DNA of 64,000 nucleotides, from NCBI GenBank assembly GCA_030432255.1, contig JAUIHS010000022.1, positions 1 to 64,000 on the forward strand. Reading direction: 5' to 3'. Shown piece after piece: positions 52,651-61,555 of the stretch. The notes below the pieces were generated by a model. That model did not search any database, was not told where the DNA came from, and worked only from the letters and a program-made list of their open reading frames with translations. This stretch comes from Phycisphaerae bacterium. Its GTDB lineage: Bacteria > Planctomycetota > Phycisphaerae > Phycisphaerales > UBA1924. The translations under genes were made by a program, and so were the position numbers. Positions within the stretch are counted from its first letter, which is position 1. The number at the start of each line of letters is the position of its first letter.

Positions 52651-53373
52651 ATGCCGCCGGTGATCGATCAGGCAGTTGTACTACGCCACTGGGAGTACTC
52701 CGAGACTTCCCAGACCGTGTCGCTGCTCAGTCGCGAACATGGACTCATCCGAGGTCTCGCCAAGGGCGCCCGACGAGAGAAGGGGAGCTTCAGCGGTGGC
52801 TTCGAAGTCCTCACCCGGGGCGAACTGGCATTCATCGATCGGGAAAGCTCGGACCTCGCACTTCTCACCGAGTGGGACCTGCAGGAAGTGTTCTGGGCGA
52901 CCCGCCGCGATCTGCGGGCGCACCGCATCGGCCTCTACATGATCGATCTCGCCCACCATGCCGTCACCACCAGGGATCCACACCCGGCCCTGTTCGACGA
53001 GATGATCTGGCGACTCCGCGAACTGGAAGAACCTGACAAGCAGGGAGAAGCGCTTCTCCGTTTCCAGTGGGCACTGCTCGTCGAGACGGGCTACCAGCCG
53101 CGACTCGGTGAGTTCCCCGGATCCACGCGGACGCTCGGCTTCAACCCGCTGACCGGCACCGTCACCGAGGACCCCGGCGCCCACGCGACCGGTCCCGAGT
53201 GGCGTGTGCGCGGCGAGACCGTGCGACTCCTCCAGGCATTGAGCAGGGGGCCGGGCAGTGTGGCGTATGGGGCTGCCACCATCGATCGGGGCAATCGCCT
53301 CCTCGCCGCCTACCTCCGCTCCCTGCTGGATCGCGATCTCCCGACTCGATCGGTGCTCTTTGGCAAATCCTGA
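52651..53373 (+). CDS. recO: DNA repair protein RecO
   Basis: This 240-residue protein matches RecO across its length. It has an N-terminal OB fold (DQAVVLRHWEYSETSQTVSL, EHGLIRGLAKGARREKGS), a helical middle and the late phrase TGYQPRLGEFPGSTRTLGFN, where other RecO proteins have a zinc-binding Cys cluster that is absent here. RecO works with RecR to load RecA on SSB-coated single-stranded DNA. It probably shares a transcript with the HDOD gene upstream. No terminator is seen behind it. Confidence 0.85.
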   Translation: MPPVIDQAVVLRHWEYSETSQTVSLLSREHGLIRGLAKGARREKGSFSGGFEVLTRGELAFIDRESSDLALLTEWDLQEVFWATRRDLRAHRIGLYMIDLAHHAVTTRDPHPALFDEMIWRLRELEEPDKQGEALLRFQWALLVETGYQPRLGEFPGSTRTLGFNPLTGTVTEDPGAHATGPEWRVRGETVRLLQALSRGPGSVAYGAATIDRGNRLLAAYLRSLLDRDLPTRSVLFGKS

Positions 53374-53559
53374 CACAAACCAAATTTTACAGACCGATGC
53401 CAAGAGCCGTCTGGAAAACCAGTGAAGCGGTTACTAACATAGAGATGAAGAACGCACCGGTGCCGCACCATCCGTGTTATGGTCAGCCGCGCCGGAATTG
53501 GAACTGCCCCGTCGTGCGGCCGCGCGGGGTGTGCGATGATCTGGAGTTCGGAGAGCAGC

Positions 53560-54426
53560 GTGTCGAGCGAAACCCCGTCAACCCATCTCACGACGACGCC
53601 GATCCGTGCGTCCGCACATGATCGTGTGACGGGTGTAGACGTCCGCATTGACCGCGTCGGCTCCGGTACACCGCTGGTTTTTCTGAACGGCCTCCTCGGC
53701 CTGAACATGCACTGGTTCAACTGCCTCGGCCCCCTCGCCGAGCGGCACGAGTGCATTCTGCTCCAGCCGCCGCTCCTCGAGATGCGTGGCAAGGGATGTT
53801 CGGTTGAGGGCCAGTTGCGGCTCACGCTCAGCCTCGTCGAGACGCTGATCGATCAGCCCGCCGTCTTCCTCGGCAACTCTCTCGGCGGTCATCTGTGCCT
53901 GCGCATGGCACTCTCGCGCCCCGACCTGATGCGCGGTTTCGTGCTCATCGGCTCCTCCGGCCTCTTTGAACGCTCCTTCGAGCGCGATGTGCAGCACAAC
54001 CCGTCGCATGAATGGCTCGATCGCAAGATCCGTGACCTCTTCCATAACCCGGATCGCGTGCCGCAGGGCGCCGTGGATCATGCTTTCCAGGAACTCCAGG
54101 ATCGACGCCGCATCCGCGCCTTCGTGAAACTCGGCAAGAGCGCCAAGAGCGATCACCTCGGCGATCAACTCCCCCTCATCGAGACACCCGCCCTCATCGC
54201 GTGGGGCGAGAATGATAACGTGACGCCACCATCCGTGGCCCGGCAGTTCCACGAAGGACTGCCCAACTCGCGCCTCGAGTGGATCCGCGAATGCGGCCAC
54301 GCGCCCCAACTCGAACGACCCGTCGAACTCACCGGCGTTGTCATGCGATTTCTCGACGATCTCGCCGCGGGCGTCGACATCCGCACCGGCGCACACGGCC
54401 AGGCGAATCACCCGGGCGCAGCATGA
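53560..54426 (+). CDS. Alpha/beta hydrolase, first gene of the GH3/DedA operon
   Basis: I choose the GTG at 53560 because GGAG lies 6 bp upstream; an ATG 24 bp earlier is possible. The 288-residue cytoplasmic protein is an alpha/beta hydrolase: TPLVFLNGLLGLNMHWFNCL (oxyanion area), nucleophile LGNSLGGHLCLRMALSRPDL, Asp in AWGENDNVTPP and His in ECGHAPQLERP. The fold fits esterases, lipases or thioesterases. Its stop overlaps the start of the GH3-family gene as ATGA, so both are made together. A role in releasing or recycling an acyl substrate for that ligase is possible, but the substrate is unknown. Confidence 0.85.
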   Translation: MSSETPSTHLTTTPIRASAHDRVTGVDVRIDRVGSGTPLVFLNGLLGLNMHWFNCLGPLAERHECILLQPPLLEMRGKGCSVEGQLRLTLSLVETLIDQPAVFLGNSLGGHLCLRMALSRPDLMRGFVLIGSSGLFERSFERDVQHNPSHEWLDRKIRDLFHNPDRVPQGAVDHAFQELQDRRRIRAFVKLGKSAKSDHLGDQLPLIETPALIAWGENDNVTPPSVARQFHEGLPNSRLEWIRECGHAPQLERPVELTGVVMRFLDDLAAGVDIRTGAHGQANHPGAA

Positions 54427-56054
54427 TGACAACCACAACGGCGCGCGCAGGCGGAACCTCGAAGGGGCGTCGCTGGACGGGCGTGATCGGTCGCGGCCTC
54501 CAGTTCTGGCTCTCCGGTCGTCGAGAGCGTATGACGGATCGTGACTACTGGGTCACCGGCGCCCGTTCCGTACAGGTCCGCCAGTTGCGTCGACTCATGG
54601 CGAACGCGGCCTACACCGAGATCGGCCAGTCGAATGACTTTGAGAACCTGAGTCGGGCGCCCGAGAAGGAACTCCTTGCACGCTTCCGCGAGGCCTTTCA
54701 GCCCGCCGATTACGAACGGTGGCGCGCCGACCTGGCACGCATGCGCGAAGAAGGCCAGGGCAACGTCCTCTGGCCCGGCGTCGTCCGCGACTGGGCCCAG
54801 ACCAGCGGTACGACCGGTGGCGAGAAGTACATCCCCGTCAGCAAGGCGATGATGCGATCCAATCGCAGGGCCGCCTTCGACATCTTCGTGCATGCCCGAC
54901 GCATGGGTGTGCACCTGCCGCGGCTCTTCTCCGGTCGGCTTCTGATGATCGGTGGCTCGACGGATGTCTCGGTGAACGAGCACGGCATCCGCACTGGCGA
55001 TCTTTCCGGACTCGTGACGCCGATGATCCGCTGGCCGCTGACATCGGTGTACACGCCGGGGCGCGAGATCGCGCTCATGAGCGACTGGCCTGCGAAGATC
55101 GATGCCATGGCCCGCCACTGCCTTGACCAGGACATCCGCATGGTCAGCGGTATGGTGTCCTGGTCACTGGTGCTCTTCGAGCGTGTCGTCGAGCTCGCGC
55201 AGGAGCGCGATGCATCCGTGACCTGCCTGCGCGATGTCTGGCCGAATCTCGAACTCTTTGTCCACGGTGGTGTGAAGTACACACCATTCGCGCCGAGGAT
55301 GACCCGGGTGTGGTCCGGTGATGCCGGAGATGACATTCCGCACCGTCTGGAGGTCTACCCTGCCAGCGAGGGTTTCATTGCCATGCAGGACACCGCCGGC
55401 GACCCGGGACTGCGGCTCATCATCGACAACGGCATCTTCTACGAGTTCATTCCGGTTGATCAGGTCGATCAACCCAATCCGCCCGCATTCCTCTGCAACG
55501 AGGTCGAGAAGGGGCAACGCTACGTCGTCACCATGACCACCTGCGCCGGACTGTGGCGCTACATCATCGGTGACGTCGTCGAGTTCGACGAACTCCCTCC
55601 CGATGGCCCCGTCCGCCTTCGCATCGTCGGACGCCATCGCCATTTCGTGAACGCCTTCGGTGAGAACCTCATCGTCGAGGAGATCGAGAACGCCGTCGCC
55701 GCCGCCGCCTCCGCCGTCAACGCCGAGATCGGTGAGTTCACGGCCGCACCCGTCTACCCCGGCGATGGTCAGCGGGCCGGCCTGGAACTGGCCATCGAAT
55801 GGGCCTCCGATCCCGGCCTCGCGAAGGGATTCGGAGAAGCCTTCGATCGCGAGCTCAAACGCCAGAACGTGGACTACACGACCAAGCGCACCGATGACCT
55901 CGGCATGGCCGAACCACGCATCACCACGCTCAGTCCCGGTACCATCTATCGCTGGATGGAGTCCGAAGGCAAACTCGGAGGCCAGCACAAGGCGCCTCGG
56001 TGCGCCAATCATCGGGAGATCGTCGACGCCATCGTGGCGCTGCGCGACAAGTAA
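54423..56054 (+). CDS. GH3-family acyl-adenylate / acyl-amido synthetase
   Basis: This 543-residue protein belongs to the GH3 (auxin-responsive) branch of the acyl-adenylating superfamily. Visible motifs are the ATP loop TSGTTGGEKYIPVS (about 127), the acyl-binding region GLVTPMIRWPL, YPASEGFIAMQD (about 313), GLWRYIIGDVVEFD and RHRHFVNAFGENLIVEEIE. Plant GH3 enzymes activate carboxylic acids with ATP and join them to amino acids; bacterial members are little studied. Translational coupling to the hydrolase upstream, and 39 bp to the fusion protein downstream, suggests one pathway making or modifying an amide-linked molecule, perhaps a lipid. Confidence 0.85.
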   Translation: MMTTTTARAGGTSKGRRWTGVIGRGLQFWLSGRRERMTDRDYWVTGARSVQVRQLRRLMANAAYTEIGQSNDFENLSRAPEKELLARFREAFQPADYERWRADLARMREEGQGNVLWPGVVRDWAQTSGTTGGEKYIPVSKAMMRSNRRAAFDIFVHARRMGVHLPRLFSGRLLMIGGSTDVSVNEHGIRTGDLSGLVTPMIRWPLTSVYTPGREIALMSDWPAKIDAMARHCLDQDIRMVSGMVSWSLVLFERVVELAQERDASVTCLRDVWPNLELFVHGGVKYTPFAPRMTRVWSGDAGDDIPHRLEVYPASEGFIAMQDTAGDPGLRLIIDNGIFYEFIPVDQVDQPNPPAFLCNEVEKGQRYVVTMTTCAGLWRYIIGDVVEFDELPPDGPVRLRIVGRHRHFVNAFGENLIVEEIENAVAAAASAVNAEIGEFTAAPVYPGDGQRAGLELAIEWASDPGLAKGFGEAFDRELKRQNVDYTTKRTDDLGMAEPRITTLSPGTIYRWMESEGKLGGQHKAPRCANHREIVDAIVALRDK

Positions 56055-56093
56055 GACAGGATTCGGAAGGTTGGAGAGTTGGCACGCGGCGGC

Positions 56094-58829
56094 ATGATCG
56101 GACGGTTTGCTCAAACCCTGCGACGCCTGCTGCGACGGCGATCCGTTCGCATCTACCTCATCCTTCTCGTCCTCTCCCACTTCGTGACGCTCGTCTTCAA
56201 TCCGGACGTCTACCGCGGCTTCAGCCTTCCGCGGCATACCGAAGAGATTGAACTCGCGCTGCCGCAGATGGGCGACAACGGCCCGATCGGCAAGCGCACC
56301 GTGCGCATCACCGGTGTCCGCTGGCCGGCAGTGGGGGAGTCCGAGGGACGTGAACCCATTCTTCTCCTGCATGGCAGTCCTTCGCTCGGTGCCATGGACT
56401 TCCAGCAACTCGGCCCCGAACTTGCGCTCACCGGGCGCGATGTCTACGCCTTCGATCGACCCGGCTACGGCAAGGCCCAGGCGTGGGTTGCTGACTACTC
56501 CATGATCTCCAATGCCCACCTGACGCTCGCCATCATGGATGAACTCGGCATCGAACGCGCCCACCTCGGTGCGTGGTCGTGGTCCGGGGGGCCCATCCTC
56601 CACATGGCGGACATGGCCCCCGAACGCGTTGCATCACTCACCATGATCGGCGCCGTCGGGATCCAGGAGGGCGAAGGCTCCGGCAGTTACGTCTTCGAAC
56701 ACGTGAAGTACGCCATCGGGTACGCGGGACTCGTCGTCCTTCCGGAACTCATTCCGCACTTCAACCTGCTCGCCGCCACGAGTTTCCGACATGCCTTCAT
56801 TCGTGATTTCTGGGACAGCGATCAGCGCCCGCTTCGCGGCATCATGGAACGCATCGACACCCCGATGCTCATCCTGCACGGTCGCCACGATTTCCTCATC
56901 TACGACTGGGTCGCACGGGAACATCACACGATCGCGCACAACAGTCGACTCGTCATTCTCGATGGCGGTCACTTCCTCGTCTACGACGACGAGGACAGTG
57001 ACACCTTCGAGATCGTGCGCGCCTCCATGACCCATTTCCTCGCCCGTCACGACACCCCCGGGCACCCTGTACTCAACGGCAGCGCCATCCTGGCGCCGCC
57101 GCATGACAAGTCCGCCTCCTCCATCGGCGGATTCGACATCTCACGAACCACGCCATGGTGGGTGCTCATCCTCCTGATCGCTCTCGCGACGTTCATCAGT
57201 GAGGACCTCACAGTCATCGCCGTAGGACTCCTGGTCGCAAGTTCACAACTCGATCTCGGCGTCGGACTGGTCGGCTGCTTCCTCGGCATCATCGCCGGTG
57301 ACGTCGGACTGTGGGCCATTGGTCGTTACCTCGGGCGGCGACTCCTCCGCCGTCGATTCTTCCGACGCATCATCTCGGAGGCATCACTCAACCGGTGGGG
57401 ACGGGTCTTCGAACACCACACCGGCAAGGCCGTCTTCCTGTCGCGCTGCCTCCCGGGAACGCGTGTGCCGACGTACATCGCCGCCGGAATCCTCGCCCGC
57501 AACACGCACGTCTTCTTCATGTGGGTTTTCCTCGCGGTCGTCGTGTGGACGCCCTTCCTGCTCATCCTCACCTTCGTCATCGGCAAGCCGCTGCTCGACT
57601 TCTTCCGCGAGATCTTCCACGGACCGTGGGCCATCCTCGCCTCCTTCATCGTGCTCTTCCTGGTCATCAAGTTCATCAGCTACGAAGCGACGTGGGAAGG
57701 GCGGCATCGGCTCAAGGCCGACCTCGGCCGCCTCTACCGCATCGAGTTCTGGCCCGCCTGGCTCTTCTACATTCCGCTCCTGCCGTGGCTTGCCTGGCTC
57801 TGCATCCGCTACGGTCCCATGTCCTTCACCTGCGTGAACCCCGGCATCCCTGAAGGAGGCGGCATCGCCGGTGAATCCAAGTCACGCATTCTCAAGAGCC
57901 TCGAGGGCGCCCAGTCCGACATCCTCAACGCCATCATGCTCGATGCCGAAGGCACGCCCGACGAGAGAGCCGGCACACTCACGAAGCGAATCGCATCGGA
58001 AGAACGAGATCCCGGCTTCGATGGGTACCCCGTCATACTCAAGCCCGATGAGGGCGAGCGAGGTCGTGGCGTCGACCTCGTCCGCTCAGAACAGGAGGCC
58101 CGCGACTATCTCAAGTGGGTCACCCTTCCGGTCCAGGCACAGGTCTATCACCCCGGCCCCTGCGAGGCCGGCATCTTCTGGATGCGCCGCCTCGATCCGA
58201 CCGGTGAAGACGATGCCAGCCTCGACGACCGGGCCGGCCACATCTTCTCCGTCACCCGCAAGGTCTTCCCCGAGATCACCGGCGACGGCAGGCACTCCAT
58301 CGCCCAACTCATCTGGATGCACCCGCGCTACCGCATGCAGGCGAAGACCTTCCTGAAACGATTTGAGGACACCTCGGACCGCGTCCTCGACGACGGTGAA
58401 TGCTTCCCCCTCGGGGTCGCGGGCAACCACGTCCAGGGAGCCATGTTCGTCGACGGGCAGGACCTCATCACGCCCGAACTGGAAGCACGCATCGACGGCA
58501 TCGCGCAGCGGTTCCGCGATCCGCAGAACGGCACCCGGTTCGACTTCGGACGCTTTGATGTCCGCTACACCTCCGATGAGGAACTCAGGGAGGGCCGTGG
58601 CTTCGCCATCATCGAACTCAATGGCACGACGAGCGAGTCAACCAATCTTTACGATCCCGGTCGGTCTGCGTTCTGGTCCTACGGCGTCCTCTTCCGCCAG
58701 TGGCACGCCCTCTACCGCCTCGGCCGCCAGCGCCGCAACGAGGGCGCCCGCCCCCTCAGCCTCTGGGCGCTCCTGAAACTGATCCGGCAACACCGCGAAG
58801 TGACCCTGGCGCCGAGGGTGTCCGATTAG
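56094..58829 (+). CDS. Three-domain fusion: alpha/beta hydrolase - DedA membrane domain - ATP-grasp ligase
   Basis: The start is taken at ATG 56094; a TTG at 56079 is less likely. The 911-residue protein begins with a membrane anchor (IYLILLVLSHFVTLVF). An alpha/beta hydrolase follows at about 85-325 (ILLLHGSPSLGAMDF, nucleophile region AWSWSGGPI, Asp in LHGRHDFL, His in DGGHFLVYD). A DedA/VTT domain lies at about 360-540 with FISEDL, GDVGLWAIGRYLGRR and RCLPGTRVPTYIAAGI, all family hallmarks. The C-terminal part, about 640-860, is ATP-grasp-like: PVILKPDEGERGRGVDLV binds ATP and FAIIELNGTTSE holds the metal-binding E-x-N. DedA proteins move polyprenyl-phosphate or phospholipid carriers across the membrane, so this chain could make and flip a modified lipid. 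Confidence 0.8.
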   Translation: MIGRFAQTLRRLLRRRSVRIYLILLVLSHFVTLVFNPDVYRGFSLPRHTEEIELALPQMGDNGPIGKRTVRITGVRWPAVGESEGREPILLLHGSPSLGAMDFQQLGPELALTGRDVYAFDRPGYGKAQAWVADYSMISNAHLTLAIMDELGIERAHLGAWSWSGGPILHMADMAPERVASLTMIGAVGIQEGEGSGSYVFEHVKYAIGYAGLVVLPELIPHFNLLAATSFRHAFIRDFWDSDQRPLRGIMERIDTPMLILHGRHDFLIYDWVAREHHTIAHNSRLVILDGGHFLVYDDEDSDTFEIVRASMTHFLARHDTPGHPVLNGSAILAPPHDKSASSIGGFDISRTTPWWVLILLIALATFISEDLTVIAVGLLVASSQLDLGVGLVGCFLGIIAGDVGLWAIGRYLGRRLLRRRFFRRIISEASLNRWGRVFEHHTGKAVFLSRCLPGTRVPTYIAAGILARNTHVFFMWVFLAVVVWTPFLLILTFVIGKPLLDFFREIFHGPWAILASFIVLFLVIKFISYEATWEGRHRLKADLGRLYRIEFWPAWLFYIPLLPWLAWLCIRYGPMSFTCVNPGIPEGGGIAGESKSRILKSLEGAQSDILNAIMLDAEGTPDERAGTLTKRIASEERDPGFDGYPVILKPDEGERGRGVDLVRSEQEARDYLKWVTLPVQAQVYHPGPCEAGIFWMRRLDPTGEDDASLDDRAGHIFSVTRKVFPEITGDGRHSIAQLIWMHPRYRMQAKTFLKRFEDTSDRVLDDGECFPLGVAGNHVQGAMFVDGQDLITPELEARIDGIAQRFRDPQNGTRFDFGRFDVRYTSDEELREGRGFAIIELNGTTSESTNLYDPGRSAFWSYGVLFRQWHALYRLGRQRRNEGARPLSLWALLKLIRQHREVTLAPRVSD

Positions 58830-58940
58830 GGGGCAGTGACCAGGGACGAGGCACCGGTACCAAACTCATCCCTCTTCCCTCCTCCCTATTCCCTCTCCAA
58901 CTCTACTTCTCCTCTGCGCCTCCCCTACAATGGTCCTGTC

Positions 58941-59345
58941 ATGAAGATCGAGATGGAACTTTCCCGCATTCTGGTTCGCGAGTTGTCGACCTGTCAGGTC
59001 ATCGAGCTGCGCGAGATCGATGGCGTGCGCACTTTTCCGATTCTCATCGGTCTCCCCGAAGCGCAGGCGATCGAGCGCCGTCTGCAGGGCATCGAACTCA
59101 AGCGCCCCCTGACGCACGAACTGCTCGCCAGCGTCATTGACGCCTTCGGCGGCTCACTTGAGTCCATCTGCATCAACGATCTCAGTGAAGGCACGTTCTT
59201 CGCCATCCTGAACGTGCGCACCGAAGATGGTGAACTGCTCGAAATCGACTCGCGCCCCAGCGACGCCATCGCACTCGGCATCGGACAGGGCATCCCCATC
59301 TACGTCGAAGATCACGTTCTCGACGAAGCACAATCCGAAGCCTGA
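58941..59345 (+). CDS. Bifunctional nuclease family protein (DUF151)
   Basis: This 134-residue protein matches the bifunctional nuclease/DUF151 family: PILIGLPEAQAIERRLQGIE, RPLTHELLASVIDAFGG and DSRPSDAIALGIGQGIPIYV. Family members cleave DNA or RNA in vitro; the bacterial role is little known. The ATG lies 10 bp after TACAAT, which could be a -10 box with a very short leader, since no ribosome-binding site is seen. It precedes truD by 78 bp on the same strand. Confidence 0.85.
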   Translation: MKIEMELSRILVRELSTCQVIELREIDGVRTFPILIGLPEAQAIERRLQGIELKRPLTHELLASVIDAFGGSLESICINDLSEGTFFAILNVRTEDGELLEIDSRPSDAIALGIGQGIPIYVEDHVLDEAQSEA

Positions 59346-59423
59346 CCCCCACACCGGAATCACGTCCTCGCCTCCGCAGCACGGGGTCGACCTCGCCGCG
59401 CACACCAATCGATTGCCGACCGC

Positions 59424-60758
59424 ATGAACCACGCCAAGTCCGTTCCCAGTGTCTACCACGCGCCCGTCGCGGTTCCCGGCATCCCCGACGATCTCTTCCT
59501 CACCGCTGACATCGCACCACTGGCCGGACGCATCAAGATGCGCCCCGAGGACTTCCTCGTCGAGGAAATCCCGCTCTACGAACCCGAGGGTGACGGCGAA
59601 CACATCTACATCTTCGTCGAGAAGAAGGGCCTCTCCACGTTCGATCTCATCGACATCGTCGCCAGGCACTTCGGCGTCAAGCGACGGGACGTCGGCTACG
59701 CGGGTCTCAAGGACAAGACCGCCATCACCCGGCAGACACTCAGCATCTATGCCCCCGGAAGAGTCCCCGAAGACTTCCCCATGCTCCAGCATCCGCAGGC
59801 CTCCGTCCTGTGGACCGATCTGCATCGCAACAAGCTCCGGCTGGGGCACCTCACCGGAAACCGCTTCTCCATCCGCATCCGGAACGTCACCATCGATCGC
59901 ATCCTCGACGCACAACGCGTGATGAAGACACTGCACGCTCGCGGCGTCCCCAACTTCTTCGGACCCCAACGCTTCGGACTCAGCCGCAGCAACCACATCC
60001 TCGGCCGCGCCCTCGTCCTCGACCAGCCCCTCGAACTCGCCCGCGCACTCTTCCAGTGCGACGCCTCTCCCAACGTCCGTGCCGCGTACGACGCCGGTGA
60101 CTTCCAGAAGGCGCTCCAGATCTGCGAAACCTGGCGCGAACCGGAACGGTGCATCCTTCAGGAACTCGTCCGCAACAAGGCAGAGGTGCTCGACGAGAGA
60201 CTCGCCCGCCGTGGCATCCGCAACATCTCCAGCCGAAGCACGCGCTTCTGGAACTCCGCTCTCCAGTCCGCCATCTTCAATGAAGTCCTGAGCCGGCGCC
60301 TCGCGGCCGGCACCTTTGACACCGTTCAACCCGGCGACCTCGCCTGCAAGCATGTCAACGGCGCCGTCTTCCGCGTCGGTGACGGTGATGACGATGCAGA
60401 GAATCTTCAGGAGCGCCTCGACACCATGGAGATCAGTCCCACCGGACCTCTCTGGGGTCCGAAGATGATGCGCCCCGAGCGCGAGATCGAGGCTCTCGAA
60501 CTCGAAGCACTCGCAACCCATAACCTCACGCCTGAGCAGATCGACGGCCGCCGCGCCGATGGCTGGCGCGTCCTCGACGGCGTTCGTCGTCCCCTGCGCA
60601 TTCCCATGACCGACCCCGAGATCGAAGCCGGTGCCGACGAACACGGCACCTATATCCGACTGGCTTTCGACCTGCCGCGAGGCTGCTACGCGACCACGGT
60701 TCTGCGCGAAGTCATGAAAGTCGATGCGACGGTCCCCGACGAGGAGTCTGAGCGATGA
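59424..60758 (+). CDS. truD: tRNA pseudouridine synthase D (TruD)
   Basis: This 444-residue protein shows the TruD signature VGYAGLKDKTAITRQTLSIY with the catalytic Asp near residue 96, plus GHLTGNRFSIRIRNV and GVPNFFGPQRFGLSRSNHIL. It makes pseudouridine at position 13 of tRNA-Glu and some other tRNAs. The C-terminal half includes the TRUD insertion domain. Its stop overlaps the start of the HAD gene as ATGA, so both are coupled. Length is slightly above the bacterial average. Confidence 0.92.
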   Translation: MNHAKSVPSVYHAPVAVPGIPDDLFLTADIAPLAGRIKMRPEDFLVEEIPLYEPEGDGEHIYIFVEKKGLSTFDLIDIVARHFGVKRRDVGYAGLKDKTAITRQTLSIYAPGRVPEDFPMLQHPQASVLWTDLHRNKLRLGHLTGNRFSIRIRNVTIDRILDAQRVMKTLHARGVPNFFGPQRFGLSRSNHILGRALVLDQPLELARALFQCDASPNVRAAYDAGDFQKALQICETWREPERCILQELVRNKAEVLDERLARRGIRNISSRSTRFWNSALQSAIFNEVLSRRLAAGTFDTVQPGDLACKHVNGAVFRVGDGDDDAENLQERLDTMEISPTGPLWGPKMMRPEREIEALELEALATHNLTPEQIDGRRADGWRVLDGVRRPLRIPMTDPEIEAGADEHGTYIRLAFDLPRGCYATTVLREVMKVDATVPDEESER

Positions 60759-61435
60759 CCGGCGTCGATCGTCCTGCAGTTCGTGTCGTCTGCTTCGACC
60801 TCGGCGGCGTGGTCGTGCAGTTGAATTTCACCTTCGAAGGCGCCTGCGAAACCGCGGGCGTCCCGGTGCGCGAGTCCGGGCGAGTCGACGATCCGCAGCA
60901 CCACGAGGTGCGCTGGCGTCTCTACGATGCGCATCAGCGCGGCGACCTCCCGTGCAACGACATGTGGGCGCTGTTGTCGTTGACAACCGCCGGTCGCTAC
61001 ACCCCCGAAGAGATGTCACGCATCTTTCGCGCCGTCGTGCTGGATGATCACCCGGGCGTTGCCGAACTCATCGATGAACTCAACGCCATCGACGGCATCA
61101 CGACCGCCTGCCTGAGCAACACGAACGCCGCCCACATGGATCCCCTCCTCGGCGGCCACTGCGAGATCATCAACCCCTCACCCGCCATCGCACGCATGCA
61201 CCACCACGGCGTCTCCCACCGCATGGCAGCCGCGAAGCCCGGCACCACCATCTACCGCCGCTTCGAACGCGACATCAGGGCCGCGGGAGCCGAGATTCTC
61301 TTCTTCGACGACCGCATGGAAAACGTCCTCACCGCCCGCAGCCTCAACTGGCGCGCCGAGTGGATCGACCACGACCAACCCACGGTGCCACAACTCCGCA
61401 ACTGGCTGCAGCGACACGGCGTGTTGAAGTCGTAG
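60755..61435 (+). CDS. HAD-superfamily hydrolase (subfamily IA)
   Basis: This 226-residue protein has the HAD motifs in order: CFDLGGVVVQLN (nucleophile Asp15), ACLSNTNAAHM (motif II Ser/Thr area), AAKPGTTIYRRF (motif III Lys) and ILFFDDRMENVLTA (motif IV Asp pair). The second Asp of the usual D-x-D is replaced by Gly (D-L-G), common in this branch of phosphoglycolate/haloacid-type enzymes. It probably removes phosphate from a small metabolite; the substrate cannot be read from sequence. Coupled to truD. Confidence 0.88.
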   Translation: MTGVDRPAVRVVCFDLGGVVVQLNFTFEGACETAGVPVRESGRVDDPQHHEVRWRLYDAHQRGDLPCNDMWALLSLTTAGRYTPEEMSRIFRAVVLDDHPGVAELIDELNAIDGITTACLSNTNAAHMDPLLGGHCEIINPSPAIARMHHHGVSHRMAAAKPGTTIYRRFERDIRAAGAEILFFDDRMENVLTARSLNWRAEWIDHDQPTVPQLRNWLQRHGVLKS

Positions 61436-61555
61436 CCGGTGCCGCTGCCGTCTCGGCAGTGGAGAGAACAGCGCCAACACCTGCAATCGAGCGCAGCCGA
61501 TCAACCATCGAGCGTTACTGGCTGCACTCCTCCCTGATCCCTCACCCCTCATCCC

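Noticed and set aside
61446..61460. Hairpin CTGCCG-TCT-CGGCAG after the HAD gene as terminator
   Set aside because: Only 6 bp and no T tract follows.
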